This document shows, one piece after another, positions 47,230-58,506 of a DNA stretch of 64,000 bases. Under the pieces are notes generated by a model that was not told the origin of the DNA, did not search any database, and saw only the letters and a list, made by a program, of their open reading frames with translations. The position numbers were made by a program, and so were the translations under genes. The DNA lies in assembly GCA_013180625.2 (NCBI GenBank), contig SNVD02013918.1:496001-560000 (forward strand), written 5' to 3'. Numbering within the stretch: the stretch's first letter is position 1; each line of letters begins with the position of its first letter. The DNA is from Boswellia sacra. Taxonomy: Eukaryota; Streptophyta; Magnoliopsida; Sapindales; Burseraceae.

Positions 47230-48245
47230 AAATGAAGGATTTGGCATCAATAAAAATTACAAAGCCTAGGCTCGATCCTCTCGGCCCAGCCCCCTTACTA
47301 CCTTGATATCGTGAATGGTATCGTCAATTAGTTATAAACAAATTTAGTTTGATCATGTTAAAACATATATGATAAACAAGTGAATCTCGTCTAACATTTA
47401 AGACAATATGAGATTAAATAGTTATTCCGTAAAAAAAATTTACTTTGACTCTCTAAATACTTATTTGGACAATAATATATTTTTATTTATGTTAGAAGCG
47501 AAACACGTAGGTTTTGACAATATTTAAATTTTATTAGTGCTCATCCACAGAGCTCTTGAATTTTGTAGTGTAGCTCACATTTTGTCTCCTGTCCATTTTG
47601 AATTGATACCCATCCTCAGTCCATTGAAAATGAGATTCATCCTATTTAAGAACCGACCATTTTCGAAAGCAACTGCCTCTCCATTTCTTTATGAATTCAA
47701 ATCCTGTTTTCTGTATTGCATATTTTCCAATGCAATTTACACTCAATCTCAACCACATATCCTTTTCAAAATTTAAAATAATTCGAAATCAACCATATAT
47801 TTCTAAATTCAATTGAAAACAAAAAACTGGATTCATAAAAGAACACAGCCTGCAATTTTATAAAAACATATTACGTAAATCAAGGATTTTGCATCAATAA
47901 AAATTACAAAGTCCAGGCATGATCCCCTCAGCCCAGCCCACCTACTATCTTTTTATCTTGATTGGCATCGTCAACCAATTATAAAAGATTTTGAAAAAAA
48001 ACTGTTGAGCTTAGTAGTTTGATCATGTTAAAATATATATGGTAAACAAGTTAATTTCATCTAATATTTAAGATGATATGAGATAAAATAATTACCAAAC
48101 AAAAAATATTTACTTTAAATCTCTAAATATTTGTTTGGATAATAATATATATTTATTTATGTTAGAAGAAAAACATATAAGTTTTGAAAAGACTAAAATT
48201 TTATTAGTGATCACCCACAAAATTCAAGAATTTTGTAGTGCAGAT
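47230..48245 (+). repeat. Two diverged direct copies of a ~635-bp unit
   Basis: Copy 1 (about 47235-47570) and copy 2 (about 47872-48245) share GCATCAATAAAAATTACAAA, GGCATCGTCAAxxAxTTATA, TTTGATCATGTTAAAA and ATTTTATTAGTG, ending with GAATTTTGTAGTG. The second copy of the block is preceded by copy 3 of the dispersed AT-rich repeat (47690-47850). Confidence 0.65.
47690..47850 (+). repeat. Dispersed AT-rich repeat, copy 3
   Basis: It shares CAAATCCTGTTTTCTGTA, CAAAATTTAAAATAATT and GATTCATAAAAGAACACA with the copy at 24375. Confidence 0.65.
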
Positions 48246-48530
48246 TATGTTTGGCCCCTATCAGTAGGGAGCTAGGCATCATAGTTCCCCTTTAATCCCA
48301 TTCCCGCATCGCTGCATGACTTTTTTAACAACTAAAAAAAAAAAGGCAGGGCAAGCACTAATGACAATATCGACAAAAAGCACAAGGCAAGCACTGATGA
48401 CAAAACCGACGACCTTCTTGATTCTTTATGATTGTCAACAGGAAAGTGAAAAACAAGACATAGGTTTCCTATTTCCCATTGTGGCACAAGGGGAATATCA
48501 AATCATGCGCATTTGACCTTGGCCAACTAA

Positions 48531-49970
48531 TGTTCTCATAAAATTATCTGCTCCACATATATGCATAACATACCCAAGCCAAGGAATATCACAAACAAAA
48601 TCCATTGTATAAAAAGCGGCTTAGATAGTTCAAATACAGTCCAAAATCCAAGACAACCTGAGTTCTAAGATTATTCACATTTAGGAACATGTTCTCATAA
48701 AATTATTCGCTTCACATATACACATAAAATACCCAAGACCAAGGAATATCACAAACAAAATCCATTGTATAAAAAGCGGCTAAGATAGTTCAAATATAGT
48801 CCAAAATCCAAGACAACCTGAGTTCTAAGATTAGTCACCTCTAGGAAAATGTTCTCATAAAATTATCTGCTTCACGTATATGCATAACATACCCACGACC
48901 AAGGAATATCACAAACAAAATCCATTGTATAAAAAGTAGCTAAGATAGTTCAAATACAGTCCAAAATTCAAGGCAACCTGAGTTCTAAGATTAGTCACCT
49001 TCAAGAAAATGTTCTCATAAAATTATCTGTTCCACATATATGCATAACATACCCAAGACCAAGGAATATCACAAACAAAATCCATTGTATAAAAAGCGGC
49101 TATGATAGTTCAAATACAGTCCAAAATCCAAGACAACTTGAGTTCTAAGATTAGTCACCTCCAGAAAAATGTTCTCATAAAATTATCTGCTCCACATATA
49201 TGCATAACATACCCAAGACCAAGGAATATCACAAACAAAATCCATTGTATAAAAAGCGGCTAAGATAGTTCAAATACAGTTCAAAATCAAAGACAACCTG
49301 AGTTCTAAGATTAGTTACCTCTAGGAAAATGTTCTCATAAAATTATCTACTCCACATATATGCATGACATACCCAAGACCGAGGAATATCACAAACAAAA
49401 TCTTTTGTATACAAAGCATCTTAGATAGTCCAAATACAGTTCAAAATCCAAGACAACCTGAGTTCTAAGATTAGTCACCTCTAGGAAAATGTTCTCATAA
49501 AATTATCTGCTTCACATATATGCACAACATACCCAAGACCAAGGAATATCACAAACAAAATCCATTGTATAAAAAGCGGCTAAGATAGTTCAAATACAGT
49601 CCAAAATCCAAGACAACCTGAGTTCTAAGATTAGTCACCGCTAGGAAAATGTTCTCATAAAATTATTTGCTTCACATATATGCATAACATAACCAAGACC
49701 AAGGAATATCACAAACAAAATCCATTGTGTAAAAAAGGGCTAAGATAGTTCAAATACAGTCCAAAATCCAAGACAACCTAAGTTCTAAGATTAGTCACCT
49801 CCGGGAAAATGTTCTCATAAAATTATCTGCTCCACATATATGCATAACATACCCAAGACCAAGGAATATCACAAACAAAATCCATTGTATAAAAAGGGGC
49901 TAAGATAGTTCAAATACAGTCTAGAATCCAAGATAACCTAAGTTCTAAGATTAGTCACCTCCAGGAAAAT
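48531..49970 (+). repeat. Tandem array: nine copies of a 160-bp unit
   Basis: Units start TGTTCTCATAAAATTATCTG at 48531, 48690, 48850, 49010, 49170, 49330, 49490, 49650 and 49810; all are 160 bp except the first, which is 159 bp. Copies differ at only a few positions each, so the array is young or kept homogeneous. No open frame runs through it. The unit includes ACCAAGGAATATCACAAACA and GTTCAAATACAGTCCAAAAT. The unit length is close to one nucleosome repeat and typical of plant satellites and of tandem arrays carried inside transposons. The last unit decays into unique sequence after 49970. Confidence 0.95.
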
Positions 49971-50690
49971 TTTATCAGGACAAAAGAGGTCAAACATAAA
50001 GAGAATTGCATAAAATCAGTGCCAAAATCATATCATAAGTCACGATGGAACCAACATCAAATTATAAAATTTATTCCAAATGATAAATTCAATAGCATCA
50101 GTCAAGCCATGTCAAACGATGTTCCCAAATGTAGACAAGTGGACAAAATGGATATTGAAGAAATTCTCGTGCCCTTTGAAACGAATATATGAACATCAAT
50201 TAAGTTTAAATACAAACAATTTTAGAACATAAATAATGTCTTTTGCCCAATGCAATGGATTGTTCAACCACACAATGGGTATCCCTCCATGAGGTCAACA
50301 TCCTTCACAGTTGAAACGAATTTACACTTCATAGAGTGCTAAAAAGTTAAATAGCAAGCATAGCTAATCATTGAAATGAGATATCTGATTACAAGATTCA
50401 GTACAAGCTAGAACCAAAGACATACTTCTAAAGCTTAAATAGAAGAAAGAAGTGTAGATCAACATCTACAAGAACAGAGAAGATTTGCAAAAATTAAATT
50501 AGGGATTAAAGCTGGTGGGCACAAAGTTACAAGCAAAGAATTCATCCAAGAACTTTATCACTATGCAGTTCTTCGTAACTAGTTTCTTAACAATTTACAC
50601 TTTAAAACAAAATTGGCAGCTATCCCTGTATGTTATCAACAATAGATAGAATTAAACATCTATATTACTCAACATAAGTAGTTTCCTTAA
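49971..50690. other. Non-coding between the array and the FDM pseudogene
   Basis: No gene or bounded repeat is seen. It may hold 3' sequence of the FDM-like pseudogene. Confidence 0.4.
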
Positions 50691-50693
50691 GAG

Positions 50694-50715
50694 AGAGAGA
50701 GAGAGAGAGAGAGAG
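50694..50715. repeat. (GA)n microsatellite
   Basis: About eleven GA units at the 3' side of the FDM-like pseudogene exon. Confidence 0.9.
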
Positions 50716-51740
50716 GCATACTGCCGTCATTTTGTCCTGGCGAAGGTCTTTCCTCAGTTTCATTTTTGGCTTCTTGATGGTGCAATTCCTTCTCATACAT
50801 CTCTAATTCTTTCTTTTGATGATTGTCAAATACTCTCTTCTCAAATCGCTCATGTGCCATCTCCTGCATCTCTTTTTTTTTTTGCTAACTGACAATAAAT
50901 TAACTTTAGTTATGGTAGAGAATGCACTAGAAGAGAAGTGATTGCAAATTATCTTCAAGTAAACATAGTAAACTTAAGCATACCTTCATTAATTTTTGTT
51001 CATCTCATCTATTTGACCTAACACTGTGTTATGATAATAGACAGTCTCATCATTTTTCTTGTTCATCTCTTTAAGGTGTTGCTTTTTAATTTCTAAGATA
51101 TGTGCCAAGTTTGACACAAGTGTTGATGCTTTCCTTTGATCATTGGCTTGTTTCTCAGAACAGTTTTCAAATCCCTATTCCTGGGGGGATATTCACCAAT
51201 AAGGCCTTTTGAGTAGTAATCATCATCTCGAGCAACCCATCCATACAATTCACCTCTTAGACTCTTTGCCACATTGAAATCCTTCTTCCTATGCTCACCA
51301 TCTAGAAAACTCCTCTCAAATGACATTGCATTAAGAAAACCACCCAATCCTTATTAATTTTCACAATTGTAAACCCTGAATGACCCTGGCGGTTCCATAA
51401 AGGTTAAACCTTCAAGGGATTAAATCTTTTACTTTTGAACTCTTCCCTAAGTTTTGAACCGCTCTCTCCCACATACTGTCCATCTCTCTTCTAGGTTCTA
51501 ATATTAGCAATGATACCCACCTAAGGATAGACAAATATCTGATCTTGCTCCGCACCTGCCTTAGAGCATTCTGATTTGCCACAATTCGAACTTCCTTTCT
51601 TCAATTCCTCATACTTTCTGCTTTTATACTCCTCAAACTCAAGCTCAGTAAGGTCTTTCTGTACTTCTGAACTGTGTGCCATTGCAAACCTATAGTCCAT
51701 AAAAATATCAAAAATTAACATCCACTCAGTTAATTCAGGC
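50700..51740 (-). pseudogene. FDM/IDN2-type (XS domain) pseudogene fragment
   Basis: Minus strand, read right to left. An N-terminal piece (about 51690-51560) has LEFEEYKSRKYEELKKG, the start of the zf-XS region. Next comes a partial XS domain (about 51440-51200) with PLWNRQGHSGFTIVKI, GFLNAMSFERSF, GELYGWVARDDDYYSKG and IGEYPPRNRDLKT. A coiled-coil piece (about 51160-50990) carries ASTLVSNLAHILEIKKQHLK, and another (50869-50720) FEKRVFDNHQKKELEMYEKE. FDM/IDN2/SGS3-like proteins bind dsRNA in RNA-directed DNA methylation. The gene is broken: an in-frame TAA stands before PLWN where family members have a residue, one base seems lost just after INKDW, and another frame slip follows LKT. Most of the zf-XS/XS core is absent. 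It is therefore a relic, probably carried or trapped in transposon DNA. Family assignment is strong. Confidence 0.85.
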
Positions 51741-52177
51741 TAGAATTTGTCGGTGGTAAATATTTTGAACTATTTTACCAGTAACCAAACTAAGCATAAC
51801 ATTATAATGAGTCCTCAACACAACAAATATAATAAAAATAATGGTTCAGAGGTCAAAGAAAAAACATTTTCAAGACTTTTGCTAATGGCCTAACATCCTA
51901 TTTGGTAAGTTTACTTAAAAGCCACTACTCTCTATCTAGCTTTTCCAATGGGATCTTACATATCATTATGGCTCTAACAGAATTGAGAAAGGATAAGCTG
52001 AGCAAATAAACACTGCAACATGGTTCTCCAGGAACCTGATAATTGATTATCCCGAAATGATACAATGTCTCATGGAAAACATAGTCTTTTTACTTCATAA
52101 TAAAATACTAATAAAAATTAAGTGATCTAAAATCAACAAAAATAAGCAAATTAGGAAAGAATCCCACTAACTCAACG
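51741..52177. other. Non-coding, upstream of the FDM pseudogene
   Basis: Nothing recognised. Confidence 0.4.
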
Positions 52178-52375
52178 GTACCTGATTTATAATTGTGGAT
52201 CAACAAGAAACTTGAAAAATACTGATGTATAGGTGTGGATCTATGGGAAACTTGAAAAATGCTTGTGTATAGATATGGATCTACGAGAAACTTGAAAAAT
52301 GCATTCCAACATTTATAGTGAGATTATAGTAGGACAGCCCACTAATTCTAAAATGGACCAGTACGAGCTCTCTTA
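52178..52375 (+). repeat. Direct repeat, copy 2 of a pair 6.7 kb apart
   Basis: It has three units of GTGGATCTAxGxGAAACTTG and ends with GGACCAGTACGAGCTCTCTT, matching 45486-45642 in order and orientation. Confidence 0.75.
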
Positions 52376-52817
52376 CTAGTAAATAAGTCCAAGAAACACT
52401 TTTTTAGCCCACACAAGTAACTAATTTATAGTAATGTATATAGATACGTGTAAATTAGTATTTATCTCTCTGTATTGATGTCTATATGTCTCAATTTCAT
52501 GTAAGTTTGTGACGAAGCCAGAAACATTGCATCCCTTGACCATCTTTGTTCAAATGAACGTGAAGCCACTCGCATCCCTCGTCGAAGAACACAAATCTTA
52601 TTCCTTCCTGCTCCCCCCGTAAACCTTTCCCTCTTCCAACGTGTGTGTGTTCCTTCATGCAGGATCACATTGATATCATGATAATCCAATTCAGTATTTA
52701 ATCCATACCACTCATTCTTCCTTGCTTATGTTGTTTAGCTTACTAATGATCGTGTTTTAATGCGCCACTTTCCTGCGTCTATTGTAGGACAATGATTTTC
52801 ACCACCTCCAGTGTAAA

Positions 52818-53012
52818 GTGGAGATGTTAGGGGCACAATCTGTCACCAGAAGTGCCAACTTGAATGCACGGCTTGACAACATGGCGTGCATGATGAAACA
52901 CATCCTGAATCTTTTACAAGCAAGGGCTAAAAACAATGAACCAGTTGAGGTATCTACTGAAGAGATGCGTATTGTTACGTATATGAGGGAATTAACCAAA
53001 AACTCCAATTAA
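52818..53012 (+). CDS. Unrecognised open frame in transposon remnant
   Basis: It encodes a 64-residue stretch beginning MEMLGAQSVTRSANLNARLD, helical in character, with no domain I recognise. It lies on the same strand as the DUF1985 and Ulp1 remnants, between them, so it may be a middle piece of that gene. Low confidence. Confidence 0.25.
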   Translation: MEMLGAQSVTRSANLNARLDNMACMMKHILNLLQARAKNNEPVEVSTEEMRIVTYMRELTKNSN

Positions 53013-53221
53013 AACTATAAACCTACTAATGCGTGCTCTAACTTTCCTGTCATAGTTTTTTCCAACACCCAACAAAACTTGTGGAAGAGCGCTTTTGTCT
53101 GATAATGACCATGACATCAGCTCACCCTTTTAAAGGCAAAAGGCGACGGTAACCCAACAACCATCTTCCATCCCAAAGACTTTGGCACCAACACAAACTG
53201 AACATAACCCACGTGCATCTT

Positions 53222-56200
53222 TGATGAGGAGCAAGGTTCCTCAAGTTGAAAGAAAGAGAGGAAGATGTAGACAGAGGAAATGGGAGAAATAATAGAAGAA
53301 ATTGAGGGAGAAATAGAGTGAAATTGAGGGATAAGACAATCTATTTACTGACACATCCGAAAAAGGATTGTTTCCCAAGTATAGGAGTGTCAAAGTAATA
53401 AACCCGGTGAGACCGAGGTCGATCCACAAGGAAGGGAATTTTAGCGCTACAAACTATAAAGTAAACAAATATGATATGGATGATTCAAAGGGATGACAAG
53501 ATAATATCAATAAGTATGAGTAAAGAACAAATTCTTAAACAATAAATAAGAATAACACAAGAGAAATTCACACAATAATAATGAGAGCTAAGGTTAGGGG
53601 ATCCGCCCTTGATATTTCAAATAAGGATAAACAACCCATTTTAGTTATATGAATTATATTTGCTTCGTTACCAATATTTATACCACTTCTTGTAAATGGG
53701 TTCAAGCATCCAATGTGCCAATCATCATATGTCTACAACAAATCAAGGTTCTTAACTAGATTCGTGTCGGTAAGAAAGAACCATATGACATCTAGAAAGG
53801 ATCCACGACATCTAGAAAGGATCCAAGTATTTGATGTGCCAATGATTGTCGACAATGGATCAAGACCTCTACTTTACGAGTGGTGTCAAGATTGATTAAG
53901 AAAATAAATATAAATCATATAAAATAACAACACAAGATTATGATTATTAAGCACATACCAAGAGTTAGAGAATCCTTATTCTCATATCAAAGGTTTCACC
54001 CTTTCACCTTAGCAAAAGAGAAATTAGAAAGACATTATAAGAGAAAGAACACAAATTGCAAGAAAAAGAAAATTCATTAATAACATTAAAACACAAGAGA
54101 GAAACACAATACAAGATCCCAGCAAAGGCCAAGATATTCTAGCCAAGGCCAAGATGCCCTAATGGGTCACAAGGCACCTCTATTTATAGATAGATTCAGG
54201 GGCAAACTTGTCAAATTATAAATGAATAGTTGTCAAATGTTAGGTAAACTAACTTTGACCATTGGGATCATTAGGTGCACCACTTGGACCACCGATTTTG
54301 ACATTGAAATATTGAGCATTTTAATCATATGTCTTTATAAAAGTTGTAGATATTTCTCTCAGCTTTCTAGAACATATTGATTTGCACAATTTGGATATGT
54401 ATTTTGAGAGATACGGTCCAAATACTAAGGCCTGGTCAAGCTGGGCCGAGACTATAGATGGGTTCACTTCCAGCCTAATTTTGGTCCACTAAGAGCTCGA
54501 ATTTGATGATATTTGTGAAATACAATCTTGTAGATAATTGAATCAGCTTTCCAAAACATTAAGATTTGTACCATTCTGATCTATAAATAAAAAGTTATGC
54601 CCATTTTACCTACATCAAAACCGAAATTAAGAAAAAGTTAATTCAAAGGATGTAAAGACTACAAATATGCTTAAGTTGAGAAATTTAATGACACTATTAA
54701 TGCAATATGATGAATTAAACTCTTATCAAACATACATATTTAAGTGTTCATCATTTACTAAAAGATCAAAGCCAATAACAACAAAATTTGAAAAATAACA
54801 TAATTAAAGGCTTCTATTTATAAAACCTTAAAATATAGTTCTACTAGGAAATGAAATCCCATTAGAAAATAGAATCACAATCTTAGTTTAACTAGAAAAT
54901 GTCAAAATAAATCCTAAACCGAATAGTAAACTATTAATTAGGAAAATAACTCAAATTAAAATTACTCCCATTTTAGGAAATTAAAATCCCTAATAACAGT
55001 CAAAATCCTTAATTTATTAAAATCCGTAAAATCAAATTGAAATCCCTAATTTTTTTTCTAATTATAATCTAATTGGTCATTCATCAATTCTCTTCTGCTT
55101 GAAAGAACTCGACTCCTGACGAGTTATTAAGGAGGAAGTAGCCAATACACAAGGAAATGTCACGTCTTGTCTTGCCTGAGCATTAAAGAGATGTCAACCC
55201 AAATCTTCTCTTGATAGTTGAATGGCATAGGTATATATGGCTGAAATTTGGATGATAAGTCAATATCATTTGATGAGGAAACAACGATATTCACCATAGA
55301 AGACTTCACCAAGGATGTTGGTCCAATGATAAAATTTGATGGACCCAACTATGAATCATAACCTATAAAATCAATTGCTTGAATGATCTCATGAGATTCT
55401 CGACATGTAGGCTCTACATCATCATTAGAATTCATCTTGTACTCAATTTTGATATCATCTTTAGATTCATGCCCATCTTCAAGATCAACCTCACTTGCTT
55501 CATCATCTCCACTAGAATCATCACATTCATCCTTATGGTTCTTAGGAGTTGTACCAAAATCCCCTGATCCCTATGTTTGGTTGATAACTCGGCTATAGGG
55601 TCTTGTTTTGGGAGAAGTTATGCTAATTGAGATTGGATATTATTAAGGGCTTGTTTCATATTGATTTCTAAAGCATCCATGATAAGATTCATCGTATTTT
55701 CCAAAGAATCTATCATTGTGTTTATCTTATTTTCTAAAGCTTGCATCATTAAGAGTATTGAAGTTAGTGTTGAAGGACAAATTGTAGATAGCGACATGGA
55801 GATTGTGATGGTGGACGCGGTGAACAGTAACTCCAAGATGAATAGTAACTCCGGCATGAACAACACTCGTCTGTGAACAGTATTTTCGGTTTGAACAGTG
55901 CACGTCCATGAACGTTAATTTCGGTGTGAACACTTCTCGTAGATGAATAGTGACTATGGAATTGATGTTAGGCTCTAATACTAATTAATGAGGAGCGAGG
56001 TTCCTCAAGTTAAAAGAAAGGGAGGGAGATGTAGAAAGAGGCAAGGGGAAAAATTAATTAAAAAAATTGAGGAAGAAATAGAGTGAAATTGAGGGAGAAG
56101 ACAATCTTTTTACTAAAAGATCAAAACCAATAACAACCAAATCTAAAAAATAACATAATTAAAGGCTCATATTTATAGAACCTTAAAATATAGTTCTTTT

Positions 56201-56441
56201 AGGAAATAAAATCCCATTAAGAAATAGAATCACAATCCTATTTTAACTAGAAAATACCAAAATAAATCCTTAACCAAATAGTAAGCTATTAATTAATAAA
56301 ATAACTCAAATTAAGATTACTCCCAATTTAGGAAATCAAAATTCCTAATAATAATCAAAATCTCTAATTTATTAAAATCCTTAAAATTAAATGAAAATCC
56401 CTAATTTTATTCCTAATTACAATTTAATTGGTCCTTTATCA
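53222..56441 (-). mobile_element. Non-autonomous LTR retrotransposon
   Basis: The right LTR is 55986-56441 (456 bp). The left LTR begins at 53222, is interrupted by a solo LTR (53349-54753), and resumes until 55086. Both start TxATGAGGAGCxAGGTTCCT and end TTxATCA. Target duplications are ATCTT (53217-53221) and ATCTC (56442-56446), 4 of 5 matching. Beside the right LTR, GGCTCTAATACTAATT is the reverse complement of a Met-tRNA primer-binding site (one element base changed at two places), so the element reads on the minus strand. The purine-rich AGAAGAGAAT next to the left LTR fits the polypurine tract. The internal region is only about 900 bp and has no gag-pol, so it depends on another element. 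Confidence 0.85.
53349..54753. mobile_element. Solo LTR nested in the left LTR
   Basis: The 1405-bp insertion begins TGACACATCC and ends GTGTTCATCA, the TG...CA ends of an LTR. It is flanked by a perfect 5-bp duplication TTTAC (53344-53348 and 54754-54758). The uninterrupted right LTR of the host element shows the empty site. It has no internal region, so it is a solo LTR left by recombination. Inside is GAGACCGAGGTCGATCCACA, a motif I associate with plant Ty3/Gypsy-type LTRs. Confidence 0.85.
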
Positions 56442-57055
56442 ATCTCTCAGTTCTTACTACGATGCAAGCAACCACAGCTCCAATCCACTTAAATCTGGGG
56501 CACGTCCAGCTGAGTTAGGGCATATATTAGCAGAGAACAAGCAAGTCATACATGCTTCCGACAAATGCAATGGTTGAAGACGTAATTCTTGTCGACAATC
56601 CCTTGTCTGCAAAAGGTGATATAGTGGTTGATGCAACCGCGTCATTGGGAATTGAAGATGTCCACAATGGTCAACCTGTTACAACAGAAGTGAACAACAA
56701 AACGAGGCTACGTTCCGTTCGCATGTACATGTACATAATGACCCCATGCTAGAGTACTCATGTAAACGGACATGCACATAGGCACAAGCACGAAAATCAA
56801 AAACCCTGACTCCTAAGAGACTTAAACGAAAAACCGACGACAACGTCCACGAGTTGGATGGATGGCTGCAGAGAAGGGCAGACATTGTGAATTTGTAACT
56901 GGATACGTTTTTCAATATTAAAAAGACGTTAATGTATGATTCTCTATTGCTTTCCATTCACGTAATTGCCCCTTGTTTCAGTGTTCGAATTGGCCCGATA
57001 CTCGCCGACAAAGAGTTCTTCCGTAGGCTAATGAAATCTGTAAGATGGTTGAATA
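56442..57055 (+). pseudogene. Decayed middle part of the DUF1985/Ulp1 transposon gene
   Basis: Fragmentary frames on the plus strand, for example 56552-56752 (NAMVEDVILVDNPLSAKGDI) and 56980-57045 (GPILADKEFFRRLMKS), look like linker and early peptidase sequence of a Ulp1-type transposon protein. Several stops and shifts of frame are present. Assignment rests on position between the clear DUF1985 and Ulp1 parts. Confidence 0.45.
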
Positions 57056-57731
57056 TGTTAGGTTACAATGGACTGCACAAAACTCCACATTGGTATGATA
57101 TTGTCCACTTTGGGCCAAACCCTCATGGATTTGCTTTTGGATTCTACCCAAAAGGCCTTATACCGATGGAGTGCTTGTTTATACTTATATGCTATGATCT
57201 TTCCCATGTCTAGCCAATGTGGGACTTTGGTTGCACACCCAACAATCCTCCCCTCAAACAAAGGACCATACTATTTTGTATTTTCTTTTTCTTTTTCCGA
57301 GCCTCCCCTCAAATAATCATTCATCCGTCTGCTTCATCGAGGCCTTTGTCTACCTCGAGAGCCATCCATCTGCTTCATCGAGGCCTTGGCTACCTCCTAC
57401 CTCGAGAGCTTGCTCTATCCTTGTCCCTGTTGCCAAATAAAGCTCAACCACGGATCCGGGGGCTCACCACCTTTGTTTGGGTTTGAGAATTTTCATCAAG
57501 TATTCTCCTAGCTAAGTCTGGGTCTGGGCTTTGATACCACTTGTTGGGTTACCATGGACTGTACAAAACTCCACATTGGTGTGCTATTATCCACTTTGGG
57601 CCAAGCCCTCATGGATTTGCTTTTGGATTCCACCCAAAAGGCCTCATACCGATGGAATGCTTGTCCATACTTATATGTCTATGATCTTTCCCATGTCTAA
57701 CCAATGTGGGACTTTGGTTGCACACCCAACA
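57056..57731 (-). mobile_element. TRIM (miniature LTR retrotransposon), 676 bp
   Basis: Two 189/190-bp LTRs (57056-57244 and 57542-57731) start TGTTxGGTTACxATGGACTG and end GCACACCCAACA. Next to the right LTR, GGCTTTGATACCACTTG is the reverse complement of a Met-tRNA primer-binding site (TGGTATCAAAGCC). Next to the left LTR, ATCCTCCCCTCAAA is the reverse complement of a polypurine tract. The element therefore reads on the minus strand. Flanks GAATA and GTATA match at 4 of 5 bases. The internal region of under 300 bp has no coding capacity and contains a duplicated CTGCTTCATCGAGGCCTT block. Confidence 0.92.
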
Positions 57732-57849
57732 GTATACAGAGGTAGCGGCGGCTATACCCCCAATTACCATATAAGATGTATCTCAAATCAACAGATTCAC
57801 GTTTAATTAAATTATTAATGCGGCACATTGATGTTGCTTTTTGGTTATA

Positions 57850-58506
57850 CCAGGTGATGTACATTGACAAGGCAGTAACGTTTGCAGTTATGGATTGCCA
57901 CTTCCAGGTAAGTTTATAAACTCTTCTATCAATGTTCCATATGCTAACATGGGTGCAACAACTTTTATTATACTCAGCTCCAATACCATTTCCCATATGG
58001 TAGCAACTACTATATGGGAAGTACAGATTCTGCATGGCCAAAGAGCCTATTTGGTATGAGAAGGGCAACAGATGCATCCAATATGCCAAAGGTGAAGTTG
58101 GGCATCATAACAAATCAAGGTTGTCTGTCGAGAGCTTAGCATTTATATGATATTGGTCACATCTTCTGGTCTGAATGTCTTAACATGTTGTGTGCAAGTC
58201 GCTAACATTTGACTCTTATTGCACGCGTGTCTTTAATTCTTTCGTCCCAATTAACTTGGAGAATAAGCATTGGGTCTGGGAGTTATTAATTTCAGAGAAA
58301 GGAGAATGGACGTGCACGATGGGCACCACAGTGTTTACACGGATCTGGAGATTGACAAACTTATGCGTCCGTATGCCCAAATGCTTCCACTGTTGTGCTC
58401 TACGATAGGCTTGTTTGATGATGACTGTTCTGAATCTTGGCGTACTCCACGAGCTGCATTTGCTCCTAAGAATTGCCGAAGAATGACCTATTCTGCCCTG
58501 GTTTAA
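57850..58506 (+). pseudogene. Ulp1 (C48) peptidase end of the DUF1985 transposon gene, frameshifted
   Basis: The frames give VMYIDKAVTFAVMDCHF, then FVPINLENKHWV at about 58225-58275. In the next frame come LGVINFRERRMDVHDGHHS, LMRPYAQMLPLLCSTIGLF and DDDCSESW, ending at 58506. NxENKHWVLGVINFRERR is the catalytic-His block of plant Ulp1-type transposon peptidases. The frame must change exactly after HWV, consistent with loss of one base, so the protein is broken. Strand and order match the DUF1985 remnants at 34.7 and 45.1 kb. Confidence 0.75.

Noticed and set aside
48531..49970. CRISPR-like or coding repeat array
   Set aside because: Units are contiguous 160-bp copies with no spacers, no open frame runs through, and the genome is a plant nuclear one.
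45486..52375. LTR retrotransposon bounded by the direct-repeat pair
   Set aside because: The repeats do not have TG...CA ends, no primer-binding site or polypurine tract adjoins them, and no gag-pol was seen between them.
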